Positions 1 through 8,414 of a stretch of 28,166 nucleotides of DNA are shown here, piece after piece. The number at the start of each line of letters is the position of its first letter. The first letter of the stretch is position 1. This stretch comes from Flavobacteriaceae bacterium (lineage in GTDB: Bacteria; Bacteroidota; Bacteroidia; Flavobacteriales; Flavobacteriaceae). The stretch spans positions 1-28,166 of the forward strand of contig JAQWON010000031.1 of NCBI GenBank assembly GCA_029245825.1. Reading direction: 5' to 3'. The position numbers were made by a program, and so were the translations under genes. The notes below the pieces were generated by a model that worked only from the letters and a program-made list of their open reading frames with translations, made no database searches and was not told where the DNA came from.

Positions 1-11
1 ATTTAAAAAAA

Positions 12-806
12 ATGAAATCAGAAGAAAAAGTAGTAAAACATATAGTTAATTGGCTTAAAAAATACAAAGAAAACTCAAAAATGAAAGGTTTTGTTATTGG
101 CGTCTCTGGAGGAATTGACTCTGCTGTCACATCTACTCTATGCGCTATGACTGGTATGCCAGTTTTGTGTCTAGAAATGGAAATTCATCAGAAAAAAAAA
201 CAAATTTCTGATGCATTAAATCATATTTCTTGGTTAGAAGAAAAATATGAGAATGTAAATCATTATAGCCTGTCTCTAACATCGGTTTTCGAGAAGTTCA
301 TAGAAAAACTTCCTCAAACTGATAAAAAAGAAAAAAAATTGCTAAGTCTTGCTAACACTAGATCGAGACTGAGAATGACAACACTTTATTACTTTTCAAC
401 TTTAAATCAATTATTGGTTGTTGGAACAGGAAACAAAGTTGAAGATTTTGGAGTAGGATTTTACACAAAATATGGAGACGGAGGAGTTGATTTAAGTCCA
501 ATTGCAGATCTACTTAAATCTCAGGTGTATATAATAGCTAAGCATTTGAAAATAAATAACTCTATTCAAAATGCTATACCTACTGATGGTTTATGGGATG
601 ATGGAAGATCTGATATAGATCAATTGGGTATAAACTACAATCAAATAGAATGGGCCATGAATAAAATACAAAACAAAGGCGATCTGAAAAAAATTACGGC
701 AGAAGAAATAAATATTATTGAAACTTATTTAAAGTACAATCGGAAAAATAAACACAAAATGAAACCAATTCCCATATGTAAAATACCTAAAAAATTATTT
801 TCATAG
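12..806 (+). CDS. nadE: NH3-dependent NAD(+) synthetase
   Basis: This 264-residue protein makes NAD from deamido-NAD (nicotinate adenine dinucleotide), ATP and ammonia, the last step of NAD synthesis, in the cytoplasm. The PP-loop motif SGGIDS is at residues 32-37. A GTGNKVEDFGVGFYTKYGDGG-like block (about 137-158) and the following DLSPIADLLKSQVY match the ATP and NaAD binding regions of the family. There is no N-terminal glutaminase (CN-hydrolase) domain, so it is the short ammonia-using form. Length is normal for flavobacterial NadE. The start is the first in-frame ATG. Only 11 bases lie upstream in the window, so its promoter cannot be judged. It converges with dnaG, with six bases between the two stop codons and no convincing terminator hairpin. 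Confidence 0.95.
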   Translation: MKSEEKVVKHIVNWLKKYKENSKMKGFVIGVSGGIDSAVTSTLCAMTGMPVLCLEMEIHQKKKQISDALNHISWLEEKYENVNHYSLSLTSVFEKFIEKLPQTDKKEKKLLSLANTRSRLRMTTLYYFSTLNQLLVVGTGNKVEDFGVGFYTKYGDGGVDLSPIADLLKSQVYIIAKHLKINNSIQNAIPTDGLWDDGRSDIDQLGINYNQIEWAMNKIQNKGDLKKITAEEINIIETYLKYNRKNKHKMKPIPICKIPKKLFS

Positions 807-812
807 AAAAAA

Positions 813-2765
813 TTAAAGAACACGATTTAATCTTTCTGATAAAACTTTTTTCAACTGACTATAACTTAAAATTTCTTCTAATAAGTCTTTGTTATCTTCA
901 GATTCTCTAACTTTTAACTGAAGCTCTTCAATTTTTTGGTCAATTAAATATCTTCTGAGATTAAGGATAGTTTCATCAACATAGCGCGAAATTTGATTGA
1001 CTTTATTTTTTACAAAAATATTTTTTTTCTCCCAATTATGCAGATAATATCTTTCATCATCAATAAGAATATCAGTTATAACCTTATTTAAATTTATATC
1101 ATTATCTTTCATTAACTCTTCAATTCCATAATCATTAGATTTTTTGACTTGATAAGACTCTAAAAGTTTATTAAATATCTTCCTAAATGAATCATTAGTT
1201 AATTCAACTTCATCCTGTTGTAAGTCAAGAAAAATCTTTTCATAAACTTTCAATGAAATTTTCTTAATATCCTCTATAAGCTCTCCCTTTTCAGATGATC
1301 TGAGAATTATCTCATCAAAGTTAGCGTCGTAATTTCCATAATGGATTAAAATAGAAATAATTTGTTTCTCTAGTTCATAAGCTTTGTCAATTTTTTCGCT
1401 GGGATAAGCGACTCTTTTATCTAAAGAAAAAGATTGGGCAGATCTTCTGAATGCAGGTTTATCTTTTTTTTGCTTTAACTGCTCTAGACTTGCAAAAAGT
1501 GTTTCCTCAGAAATGTTCATTATTTCAGAACAACTTTGAATGTAAATTTCTTGTTTAACTAAATCTGGAATTTTAGAAATACTATGAATAATTTCCTTTG
1601 TAGTTTCAGCTTTTTTAATTGGATCTGAAACATTGTTATCAGCAAGTAATGAAGCTTTAAATTGAATAAAGTCCTTTGTTTGTTTTTGCAAAAAGTCAAC
1701 TATTTGATCCTCTGTATGATTTCTTGCGTAACTATCTGGATCTTCTCCTTTGGGAAAAACACAAATTTTTACATTCATTTCTTGCTCTAAAATCAAATCA
1801 ATTCCTCTCAAAGAAGCTCTTAATCCAGCATCATCTCCATCAAATAAGACAACAATATTTGAGGTTAATCTTCCTATCATTCTTATTTGATCTATACTTA
1901 AGGCAGTCCCAGAAGATGAAACAACATTTTTAATATTCGATTGATGTAATTGAATTACATCTGTGTAGCCCTCAACTAAGTAACAAAGATCATTTTTAGC
2001 AATAGCTTGCTTTGATTCATATATTCCATATAATATTTTACTTTTTTGATAAATTTCACTTTCAATCGAGTTAAGGTATTTTGGTTTTTTAGATTTTTCA
2101 GATATCAATCTAGCTCCAAAACCTTGAATTCTACCTGAAATACTTTTTATTGGAAAAATTATACGCCCACGAAAACGATCTATTCCTTTATTTTTATTAT
2201 AAATAACTAGTCCTGTTTTATCTAAAAAATCTTTATTGTACTCATTTTTTAAAGCATGTAAAGCAAAAGAATCATCTTTTTCTGGAGAAAACCCTAGGCT
2301 AAAATCTTTTATTGATTTATCACTAATACCTCTTTCAGAAAAATATGTTTTTGCTATATTTTTCCCTTCACTTGTATTTAAAAGTGTTTCATGAAAAAAA
2401 TTGCTTGCAAAATTGACAACCAGAAACATACTTTCTCTTTGACTTTCTAGTCTTTTAGATTCATCAGTTTGAATAGTTTCCTCAATTTCAATATTATATT
2501 TTTTTGCCAAATATTTTATTGCTTCGGGATATGTGAAATGTTCATGTTCCATTAAAAAAGCAACAACATTACCACCTTTTCCACTACTAAAATCTTTCCA
2601 TATCTGCTTAACAGGAGACACCATAAAGCTCGGTGTACGTTCTTGAGTAAAAGGGCTTAAGCCTTTATAATTAGTTCCAGATTTTTTTAAAGAAATGAAG
2701 TCGCCTATAACCTCTTCTACCCTAGATCTCTCATAAACGTTGTCAATAGTATTTTTAGATATCAT
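813..2765 (-). CDS. dnaG: DNA primase, form lacking the zinc-finger ligands
   Basis: DnaG makes RNA primers for replication and interacts with the replicative helicase. The 650-residue protein has the expected order: an N-terminal CHC2-like region (about 1-95), the catalytic core with a TOPRIM domain (EGYTD near residue 265 and DGDDAG near 310), and a C-terminal helicase-binding region. The CHC2 fold is recognisable from its surroundings (NYKGL, TPSF, GKGGN), but all four metal ligands of the E. coli type are replaced: S37, T40, D58 and S61 stand where C, H, C, C are expected. From memory, other Flavobacteriia share this change, so it looks like a lineage trait rather than decay. It is the last gene of the minus-strand block, 66 bases after the polyprenyl synthase gene. 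Confidence 0.95.
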   Translation of the reverse strand: MISKNTIDNVYERSRVEEVIGDFISLKKSGTNYKGLSPFTQERTPSFMVSPVKQIWKDFSSGKGGNVVAFLMEHEHFTYPEAIKYLAKKYNIEIEETIQTDESKRLESQRESMFLVVNFASNFFHETLLNTSEGKNIAKTYFSERGISDKSIKDFSLGFSPEKDDSFALHALKNEYNKDFLDKTGLVIYNKNKGIDRFRGRIIFPIKSISGRIQGFGARLISEKSKKPKYLNSIESEIYQKSKILYGIYESKQAIAKNDLCYLVEGYTDVIQLHQSNIKNVVSSSGTALSIDQIRMIGRLTSNIVVLFDGDDAGLRASLRGIDLILEQEMNVKICVFPKGEDPDSYARNHTEDQIVDFLQKQTKDFIQFKASLLADNNVSDPIKKAETTKEIIHSISKIPDLVKQEIYIQSCSEIMNISEETLFASLEQLKQKKDKPAFRRSAQSFSLDKRVAYPSEKIDKAYELEKQIISILIHYGNYDANFDEIILRSSEKGELIEDIKKISLKVYEKIFLDLQQDEVELTNDSFRKIFNKLLESYQVKKSNDYGIEELMKDNDINLNKVITDILIDDERYYLHNWEKKNIFVKNKVNQISRYVDETILNLRRYLIDQKIEELQLKVRESEDNKDLLEEILSYSQLKKVLSERLNRVL

Positions 2766-2831
2766 AATTTAATTTTCAAAAAATAATTGAAAAAAATAAA
2801 ATCAACAGAAAGATACTAATGAAAAATTTAA

Positions 2832-3809
2832 TTACACATCTCGAGTAGTAACAAAATTTGCCAATAAAATTAGGGACTCTTTATATGGGCTATTTGGAAA
2901 TCCATCTAATATTTTCACTGCATTATCCTTATACATTTCCATTTTTTTTGACGCGTAATCTAACCCTCCTGATTCTTTGATTTTTGAAATTGCCTTTAAA
3001 ACACGATTCTTGTCCTTATTATGACTTTTAATTGTATTAATTATCCACTTTTTATCTTCTAGATTTAAAACGCTTAAACTGTAAATAAATGGGAGTGTTA
3101 CTTTTCTCTCTCTTATATCTATCCCCAAAGGTTTACCAATTTTCTTTTCACCATAGTCGAATAAGTCATCCTTTATTTGAAATGCTATCCCAAGTAGTTT
3201 GCCAAATTCATACATTTTAGAAATCACCTCTTGATTTGCCGAAACAGAACTAGCGCCTATAGCACAACATGCAGCTAACAAAACAGCTGTTTTTTTTTCA
3301 ATTATTTTATAATACATTTCTTCGGATAAATCCATGGTTCTTGACTTTTCAATTTGCAGAAGCTCCCCCTCACTAATTTCTCTTACAACGTCAGAAACAA
3401 TTTTGAGCAGATCATAATCTCTATTATCAACAGAAATTAAAAGTCCTTTGGACAAAAGATAATCTCCAACTAAAACAGCTATTTTATTTTTCCAAAGTGC
3501 ATTTATAGAAAAAAATCCTCTTCTTTGATTGCTGTCATCAACAATGTCATCATGAACTAAAGTTGCTGTATGAATAAGTTCAAGAATTGAAGCCCCTCTG
3601 TATGATTTTTCTCCAAGTTCATTTGTAGAAATCATTTTTGCAATAAGAAAAACAAGCATAGGTCTTATTTGCTTACCTTTTCTTTTAACAATAAAGTAAG
3701 TTATACGATTTAAAAGAGGTACTTCTGAAGACATCATTTGAGCAAACTTTTTTTCAAAAAGCTCCATCTCTTCATAAATTGGATCCTTAATTTTCTCAAC
3801 TATCTTCAT
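2832..3809 (-). CDS. Polyprenyl diphosphate synthase (octaprenyl/heptaprenyl type)
   Basis: This trans-prenyltransferase condenses isopentenyl diphosphate onto an allylic primer, probably to make the side chain of menaquinone. Both aspartate-rich motifs are present: DDIVDD (first DDxxD, in HDDIVDDSNQRRG) and DDLFD (second, in FQIKDDLFDYGEKKIGKP). KGKQIRPML near the N terminus is the usual substrate-binding arginine block. I chose the ATG at 3809, giving a protein that begins MKIVEKIKDPI, because relatives begin there. An in-frame ATG at 3827 would add six residues (MFIFKT) and cannot be excluded. Chain length of the product cannot be read from the sequence. It follows rlmN in the same direction with about 50 bases between them. 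Confidence 0.9.
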   Translation of the reverse strand: MKIVEKIKDPIYEEMELFEKKFAQMMSSEVPLLNRITYFIVKRKGKQIRPMLVFLIAKMISTNELGEKSYRGASILELIHTATLVHDDIVDDSNQRRGFFSINALWKNKIAVLVGDYLLSKGLLISVDNRDYDLLKIVSDVVREISEGELLQIEKSRTMDLSEEMYYKIIEKKTAVLLAACCAIGASSVSANQEVISKMYEFGKLLGIAFQIKDDLFDYGEKKIGKPLGIDIRERKVTLPFIYSLSVLNLEDKKWIINTIKSHNKDKNRVLKAISKIKESGGLDYASKKMEMYKDNAVKILDGFPNSPYKESLILLANFVTTRDV

Positions 3810-3858
3810 TGTTTTAAATATAAACAAATCACATTCAATAATTACTCATTAGGTCAAT

Positions 3859-4896
3859 TCATTTATTTGCTAATTGACCACAGGCAGCATCAATGTCTGC
3901 ACCTCTTGATCTTCTATAAGTAGAATTAATTCCATGTTTTAGTAATTCATTCTGATATTTATTAATTATATCAACACTAGCTCCTTTATAATCGTCATCT
4001 CCTATGGAATTATATTGAATTAAATTAACTTTTGAAGGGACTTCTTTACAAAAATTAATTAAATCATTTATGTCACTTTTTTTACTATTTATATTTTCCC
4101 AAACGATATATTCTAAAGTTATAATTCTATTAGTTTTTAAATACCAATAGTTTAATGATTCTATTAAATCAGCAATAGGAAACTTTATTGTAAATGGCAT
4201 GATTTTTTCTCTGATTAATTGATTTGCAGAATGAAGAGAAACGGCAAGTTTGAACTTAAAATCTTCATCAGCTAATTTCATTATCATTTTAGGGATTCCT
4301 GATGTTGATATTGTAATCCTCCTTGAAGAGATTCCAAATTTCCTGTATTGAGTTATCTTCTTAATTGCAGCAATCATATTATTATAATTCATTAAAGGTT
4401 CGCCCATTCCCATAAAAACAATATTTGATATTGGCCTGTTAAAATACATCCTACTTTGTTTATCCATTAAAGTTACTTGATCAAAAATTTCATCCATCTT
4501 TAAATTACGTAACCTATTAATTTTAGAAGTAGCACAAAATTGGCAATTTAAACTGCATCCCACCTGAGATGAAATACAAGCTGTGCTCCTGTTTTTAGTA
4601 GGAATTAAAACAGATTCAACTAAGAGATCATCATGTAGTTTTACTGAGTTCTTTATAGTACCATCACTACTTTTTCTATAAAAGTCAATATCGATATGGT
4701 TTATTTTAAAATTGTCAATTAGAAGACTTCTTGTTTCTTTTGACAAGTTGGTCATTTGATTAAAATCATGAATGCCTTTTTTCCATATCCATTCATATAC
4801 TTGGTCTCCCCTAAAAGATTTAAATTTATTTTGAACAAAAAAATTGCGGAGTGAATCAATTGATAAAGATCTTATATCTTTTAATTTTTCCCTCAT
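3859..4896 (-). CDS. rlmN: Dual-specificity 23S rRNA / tRNA adenine-C2 methyltransferase (radical SAM)
   Basis: RlmN methylates C2 of A2503 in 23S rRNA and A37 in some tRNAs by a radical SAM mechanism through a methyl-cysteine intermediate. The iron-sulfur motif CX3CX2C is C114, C118 and C121. GMGEPLMNY is the SAM-binding GGE-type motif, and C339 in AACGQLA near the C terminus matches the methyl-accepting cysteine. The length of 345 residues is normal. The stop codon is TGA, at the expected end of the protein. This matters because it shows that UGA terminates translation in this genome. It lies in the minus-strand block between queA and the polyprenyl synthase gene. Confidence 0.95.
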   Translation of the reverse strand: MREKLKDIRSLSIDSLRNFFVQNKFKSFRGDQVYEWIWKKGIHDFNQMTNLSKETRSLLIDNFKINHIDIDFYRKSSDGTIKNSVKLHDDLLVESVLIPTKNRSTACISSQVGCSLNCQFCATSKINRLRNLKMDEIFDQVTLMDKQSRMYFNRPISNIVFMGMGEPLMNYNNMIAAIKKITQYRKFGISSRRITISTSGIPKMIMKLADEDFKFKLAVSLHSANQLIREKIMPFTIKFPIADLIESLNYWYLKTNRIITLEYIVWENINSKKSDINDLINFCKEVPSKVNLIQYNSIGDDDYKGASVDIINKYQNELLKHGINSTYRRSRGADIDAACGQLANK

Positions 4897-4944
4897 GAAT
4901 TAAATAAAACTTTATTAGCTAAAGACTAATTGTATTGATTAAGC

Positions 4945-5994
4945 TTATAAAATCAACATTGCGTCTCCGTAAGAATAGAATTTGTATTTTTCCTTCATAG
5001 CAACATTATATGCTTCTTTTATGAAATCAACTCCTGCAAAAGCTGAAGCCATCATAAGCAATGTGGATTTAGACATGTGAAAATTTGTTATCATACAATT
5101 AGCAATTGAAAATTCATGCGGAGGAAAAATAAATTTATGAGTCCATCCATTATATGGATTAATACTCCCTTTAGAAGAAACAGAACTTTCAAGAGCTCGC
5201 ATAACTGTCGTGCCAACAGCACAAATTCTCTTGCCTCGTTTCATAGTATTATTGATTTCATTTGCAGTTTCTTGATCAATAATTAATTCCTCTGAATCCA
5301 TTTTATGTTTAGATAAATCTTCAACTTCTACCGGATTAAAAGTACCCAATCCAACATGTAATGTCAATTCAGAAAGATCTATGCCTTTAATTTGAAGTTT
5401 TTTAATAAGATGTTTAGAAAAATGAAGTCCTGCTGTTGGAGCAGCAACCGAACCCTCATGTTTTGCGTAAATTGTTTGATACCATTCGGTGTCTTCTTCC
5501 ATAACATCTCTCTTTATATATTTTGGCAATGGAGTTTGACCTAGTTCTTTTAATTTTTGCCTAAACTCAATATAGGAACCATCAAAAAGAAATCTAAGAG
5601 TTCTACCTCTAGAAGTTGTGTTATCAATTACTTCGGCTACTAAATTTTCATTTTCTCCAAAGTAAAGTTTATTGCCAATCCTAATCTTTCTCGCAGGGTC
5701 AACTAAAACATCCCAAAGGCGTTGTTCAGCATTTAGTTCCCTTAATAAAAAAACTTCTATTCGAGCACCTGTCTTTTCTTTATTTCCGTATAATCTTGCA
5801 GGAAAAACTTTAGTATTGTTTATAACTAAATTGTCTCCTTCATCAAAAAAATTTATAATATCCTTGAAAGTATGATGAGAAATAGATTTGTTACTTCTGT
5901 CAAGAACCATTAATTTACACTCTTCTCTTTCATTTGATGGCTTTTCAGCTAGAAATGCTTCGGGAAGATCATAAATAAAATCTGATAACTTCAT
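4945..5994 (-). CDS. queA: S-adenosylmethionine:tRNA ribosyltransferase-isomerase
   Basis: QueA transfers and rearranges the ribosyl part of SAM onto preQ1-modified tRNA to form epoxyqueuosine at wobble position 34. The 349-residue protein opens with MKLSDFIYDLPEAFLAEKPS and has the family blocks RDECKLMVL-like (EREECKLMVL), NNTKVFPARLYG, EGSVAAPTAGLHFS and LHVGLGTFNPV, followed by a C-terminal FAGVDFIKEAY block, so it is complete. It has the clearest promoter of the window immediately upstream and probably begins a transcription unit that continues into rlmN. Other queuosine genes are not in the window. Confidence 0.95.
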   Translation of the reverse strand: MKLSDFIYDLPEAFLAEKPSNEREECKLMVLDRSNKSISHHTFKDIINFFDEGDNLVINNTKVFPARLYGNKEKTGARIEVFLLRELNAEQRLWDVLVDPARKIRIGNKLYFGENENLVAEVIDNTTSRGRTLRFLFDGSYIEFRQKLKELGQTPLPKYIKRDVMEEDTEWYQTIYAKHEGSVAAPTAGLHFSKHLIKKLQIKGIDLSELTLHVGLGTFNPVEVEDLSKHKMDSEELIIDQETANEINNTMKRGKRICAVGTTVMRALESSVSSKGSINPYNGWTHKFIFPPHEFSIANCMITNFHMSKSTLLMMASAFAGVDFIKEAYNVAMKEKYKFYSYGDAMLIL

Positions 5995-6010
5995 AATAAA
6001 AAAATACCTG

Positions 6011-6041
6011 CAAATATAATTCTATAAAACAGCTATGTCAA
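6011..6041 (-). promoter_or_regulatory. Bacteroidota-type promoter of queA
   Basis: On the minus strand TTG (6041-6039, as TTGACA) is followed after 20 bases by TATATTTG (6018-6011), a full match to TAnnTTTG. The element ends 16 bases before the queA ATG, so the transcript would have a leader of roughly ten bases. Both boxes and their spacing fit, which makes this the strongest promoter call in the window. Confidence 0.7.
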
Positions 6042-6051
6042 GAAAATAGAC

Positions 6052-7287
6052 TTAAAAATTAATATCTTTTTCAACTTCAAATCCTATTTGCTCAAGATGA
6101 TCCCAAAATAAAGGATAAGATTTACCTACTACCATTGGGTTCTCTATGGTAATTTTTGTTTTCAGACCTAAAGGAGCAAAAGCCATTGCCATTCGATGAT
6201 CATTATAAGTATTAATAATGATATTATTTTTTATGGGACTTAAAGAGCTTATACTAATACTATCCTGTGTCAAATTAACCTCAGCACCAAGTTTTTCAAG
6301 CTCATTTTTTAAAGCAATTAAACGATCTGTTTCTTTTATTTTTAGAGTCTTTAATCCTGAAAGTTTACAGTTTATACCCAAACCAAAACAAGAAACAGCT
6401 ATTGTTTGTGCAATATCAGGTGAATCATTTAAGTCTAATGAAATTGACTTAGGTAAATTAAAATATGGGATTTTACTAATCATCATTTCATCTCCTATAA
6501 AAGTTGTCTTAACACCAAACTTCTCATAAATACTTACCAAAACAGAGTCGCCTTGTAAACTTTTTTGTTTAAAATTATTTAAAGAAATTTTGGCTTGTTT
6601 ACATAATGAAACAATACTAAAATAGTATGAAGCTGAGCTCCAATCTGACTCAACCAGCTTAACTTTATTTTCAATATTACTGATTGGGTTAATTTCTATT
6701 TTATTTTTTGTAAAAAGAACTCTTATACCAAAATAATTCAATAAATCTCTAGTCATTTCAATATATGGCTTGGATACTATTCCTTTTTTTAAATTTATTT
6801 CAATTCCATTTTTTAAAGATGGTGCGATTAGCATTAATGCAGATATATATTGACTGCTTACGTCTGCCTCTAAAAAAACTTTTCTACTTATTAACTCTTG
6901 ACCAGAAATATTTATGGGAGGAAAACCGTTTTTATTAACATAATTAATGTTTGCTCCCAAAGAGTTCAATGCATCGACTAAAATTTTAATTGGTCTTTCC
7001 TGCATTCTATTTGACCCTGTTAAAATGATTTTCCGTCCAGGTATAGATGAAAAAAAAGCGGTTAAAAATCTCATTGCAGTCCCAGCATGATTAACATCAA
7101 TTTCGTTGCTTTTTGAATTAAGTGCATTTGAAAGTATTTTGGTGTCATCTGAATCTGAGATATTCCTGATTTTTATTCCAGGAAAAATTGCTTTTAAAAT
7201 CAATAACCTATTAGATTCACTCTTTGAACCAAATATCTTTAATGATCCAAAACAATTTCCTGAGTCGTTTTTAAGAGACAAAAACAT
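6052..7287 (-). CDS. aroA: 3-phosphoshikimate 1-carboxyvinyltransferase (EPSP synthase)
   Basis: AroA joins phosphoenolpyruvate to shikimate-3-phosphate in the pathway to chorismate and aromatic amino acids. The 411-residue protein carries the substrate-binding blocks in order: SKSESNR near residues 22-28, HAGTAMRFLTA near 66, TGSNRMQERPI near 94, SSQYISALML near 145, DSPDIAQTIAVS in the second half, KETDRLIALK and DHRMAMAF near the C terminus. The N terminus is shorter than in enteric EPSP synthases, as in other Flavobacteriia. It starts three bases after the end of the MazG-like gene and probably shares its transcript. Confidence 0.95.
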   Translation of the reverse strand: MFLSLKNDSGNCFGSLKIFGSKSESNRLLILKAIFPGIKIRNISDSDDTKILSNALNSKSNEIDVNHAGTAMRFLTAFFSSIPGRKIILTGSNRMQERPIKILVDALNSLGANINYVNKNGFPPINISGQELISRKVFLEADVSSQYISALMLIAPSLKNGIEINLKKGIVSKPYIEMTRDLLNYFGIRVLFTKNKIEINPISNIENKVKLVESDWSSASYYFSIVSLCKQAKISLNNFKQKSLQGDSVLVSIYEKFGVKTTFIGDEMMISKIPYFNLPKSISLDLNDSPDIAQTIAVSCFGLGINCKLSGLKTLKIKETDRLIALKNELEKLGAEVNLTQDSISISSLSPIKNNIIINTYNDHRMAMAFAPLGLKTKITIENPMVVGKSYPLFWDHLEQIGFEVEKDINF

Positions 7288-7290
7288 TAA

Positions 7291-7623
7291 TTAATTTTTG
7301 TTTAATTTCGGATTCTTCATGTGTCTTTCTTTATCACGTTTGCTCTTGAGTATTATCTTTTTATCAAATGATTTCTGTAAATTAATTCCTGTTTGATTTG
7401 CTATACATAATACAACGAAAATAACATCAGAAAGTTCCTCTCCTAAGTCCTTATTAAGATCAACTTTTTTTTCGCTTTGTTCTCCATAGCGTCTTGAAAT
7501 TATTCTTGCAACCTCACCAACTTCTTCAGTTAATTGAGCCATATTTGTTAAAATATCAAAATATCTAACCCCATAATTTTTAATCCATTAATCAACTTTA
7601 TCTTGTAAAACTTGTAGTTCCAT
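7291..7623 (-). pseudogene. MazG-like nucleotide pyrophosphohydrolase interrupted by a TAA codon
   Basis: The family hydrolyses non-canonical or excess nucleoside triphosphates to monophosphates. Reading from the ATG at 7623 gives MELQVLQDKVD, then TAA (7590-7588), then WIKNYGVRYFDILTNMAQLTEEVGEV and onward in the same frame to a normal end at 7291. Relatives run through this point without a break and have a polar residue there. CAA, GAA or AAA becomes TAA by one base change. The metal-binding blocks LTEEVGEV and DLGEELSD lie downstream and are intact. An 83-residue product could start at the internal ATG at 7542, but it would lack the first helix. It is either a recent nonsense mutation or a sequence error. 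The frame is otherwise clean. Confidence 0.75.
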
Positions 7624-7705
7624 CACTTTAATTTTTATACAATTTTTTCGAAATTAATTTATTTAAATTTAAGAAAAGCTTAATTAGAATCTTTTTTATA
7701 GATTA

Positions 7706-8398
7706 CTAAATAAAGTTAAGAATCTCATCAATATTATCAATTATAATACAATGATGATGTAAAGGATCTTTGTTTGAATTAAAATGAATAGCTTGCATCC
7801 CCTGCTGCATTGATCCAAGTATATCTACTTCTAAATTGTCCCCTATCATAATAGTAGAACTGGGGCTAGTATCAGTAATTTCTAAAGCTTTTCTAAAAAT
7901 TAATGGATGTGGTTTTTTACATCCAAAATCCTCAGATGTAAATACATTTTTAAAAAAATTAACTATACCTGAGCTCTCAAGTTTTTTATACTGAATATTT
8001 TTAAATCCATTGGTAATTATGTGCAAATTATACCTATCAGACAATTCATTTAAAACATTAATTGTCCCTGGGAAAAGATGTGGATATGATGATAGATACT
8101 CAATATAGAGTTTAGAAATTTCATTAATGATTTTTGGCTCAATGATTTTATTTAATGATTCAAAAGTTTTTTTTAATCTGACATATCTCAACTCCTCTTG
8201 TGAAATAAGGTCTTTTCGATATTTTTTCCACATGGATAAATTTATCGGTCTATAATTTCTTATAAAATGTTCTAATGGAATATTAATTTTTAATTCAGAA
8301 AATATTTTTTGAAAAGTTAACTTAGAATTTCTTTCAAAATCCCATAAAGTATGATCTAAATCAAAAAAAAGATCAGTTATAATAGTGTTGTTGATCAT
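7706..8398 (-). CDS. HAD-superfamily phosphatase, YjjG type
   Basis: This is a soluble 230-residue haloacid dehalogenase-like phosphatase. Motif I is DLDHT with the nucleophile D13 and acid/base D15. Motif III supplies the lysine in CKKPHP, and motif IV is GDNLEVD. The cap sits between motif I and residue 95. The layout and FDLDHTLWDFE opening match the YjjG/YfnB group, which dephosphorylates nucleoside monophosphates, including non-canonical pyrimidine nucleotides. The exact substrate cannot be read from the sequence. Its neighbour downstream is the broken MazG-like gene, another possible nucleotide-pool cleaner, but that link is only suggestive. It follows obg by 16 bases. Confidence 0.85.
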   Translation of the reverse strand: MINNTIITDLFFDLDHTLWDFERNSKLTFQKIFSELKINIPLEHFIRNYRPINLSMWKKYRKDLISQEELRYVRLKKTFESLNKIIEPKIINEISKLYIEYLSSYPHLFPGTINVLNELSDRYNLHIITNGFKNIQYKKLESSGIVNFFKNVFTSEDFGCKKPHPLIFRKALEITDTSPSSTIMIGDNLEVDILGSMQQGMQAIHFNSNKDPLHHHCIIIDNIDEILNFI

Positions 8399-8414
8399 TT
8401 TAATTACTTAAAAA

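Noticed and set aside
1676..1933. 85-codon open frame on the plus strand inside dnaG
   Set aside because: It is antisense to the TOPRIM region of an intact conserved gene and shows no family features. Similar antisense frames in queA, aroA, gcvP, mlaE, mlaF and gldJ were rejected for the same reason.
3809..3827. Longer start (MFIFKT...) for the polyprenyl synthase
   Set aside because: Relatives begin at the internal MKIVEKI, and the six extra residues look like translated leader. Left as a possibility only.
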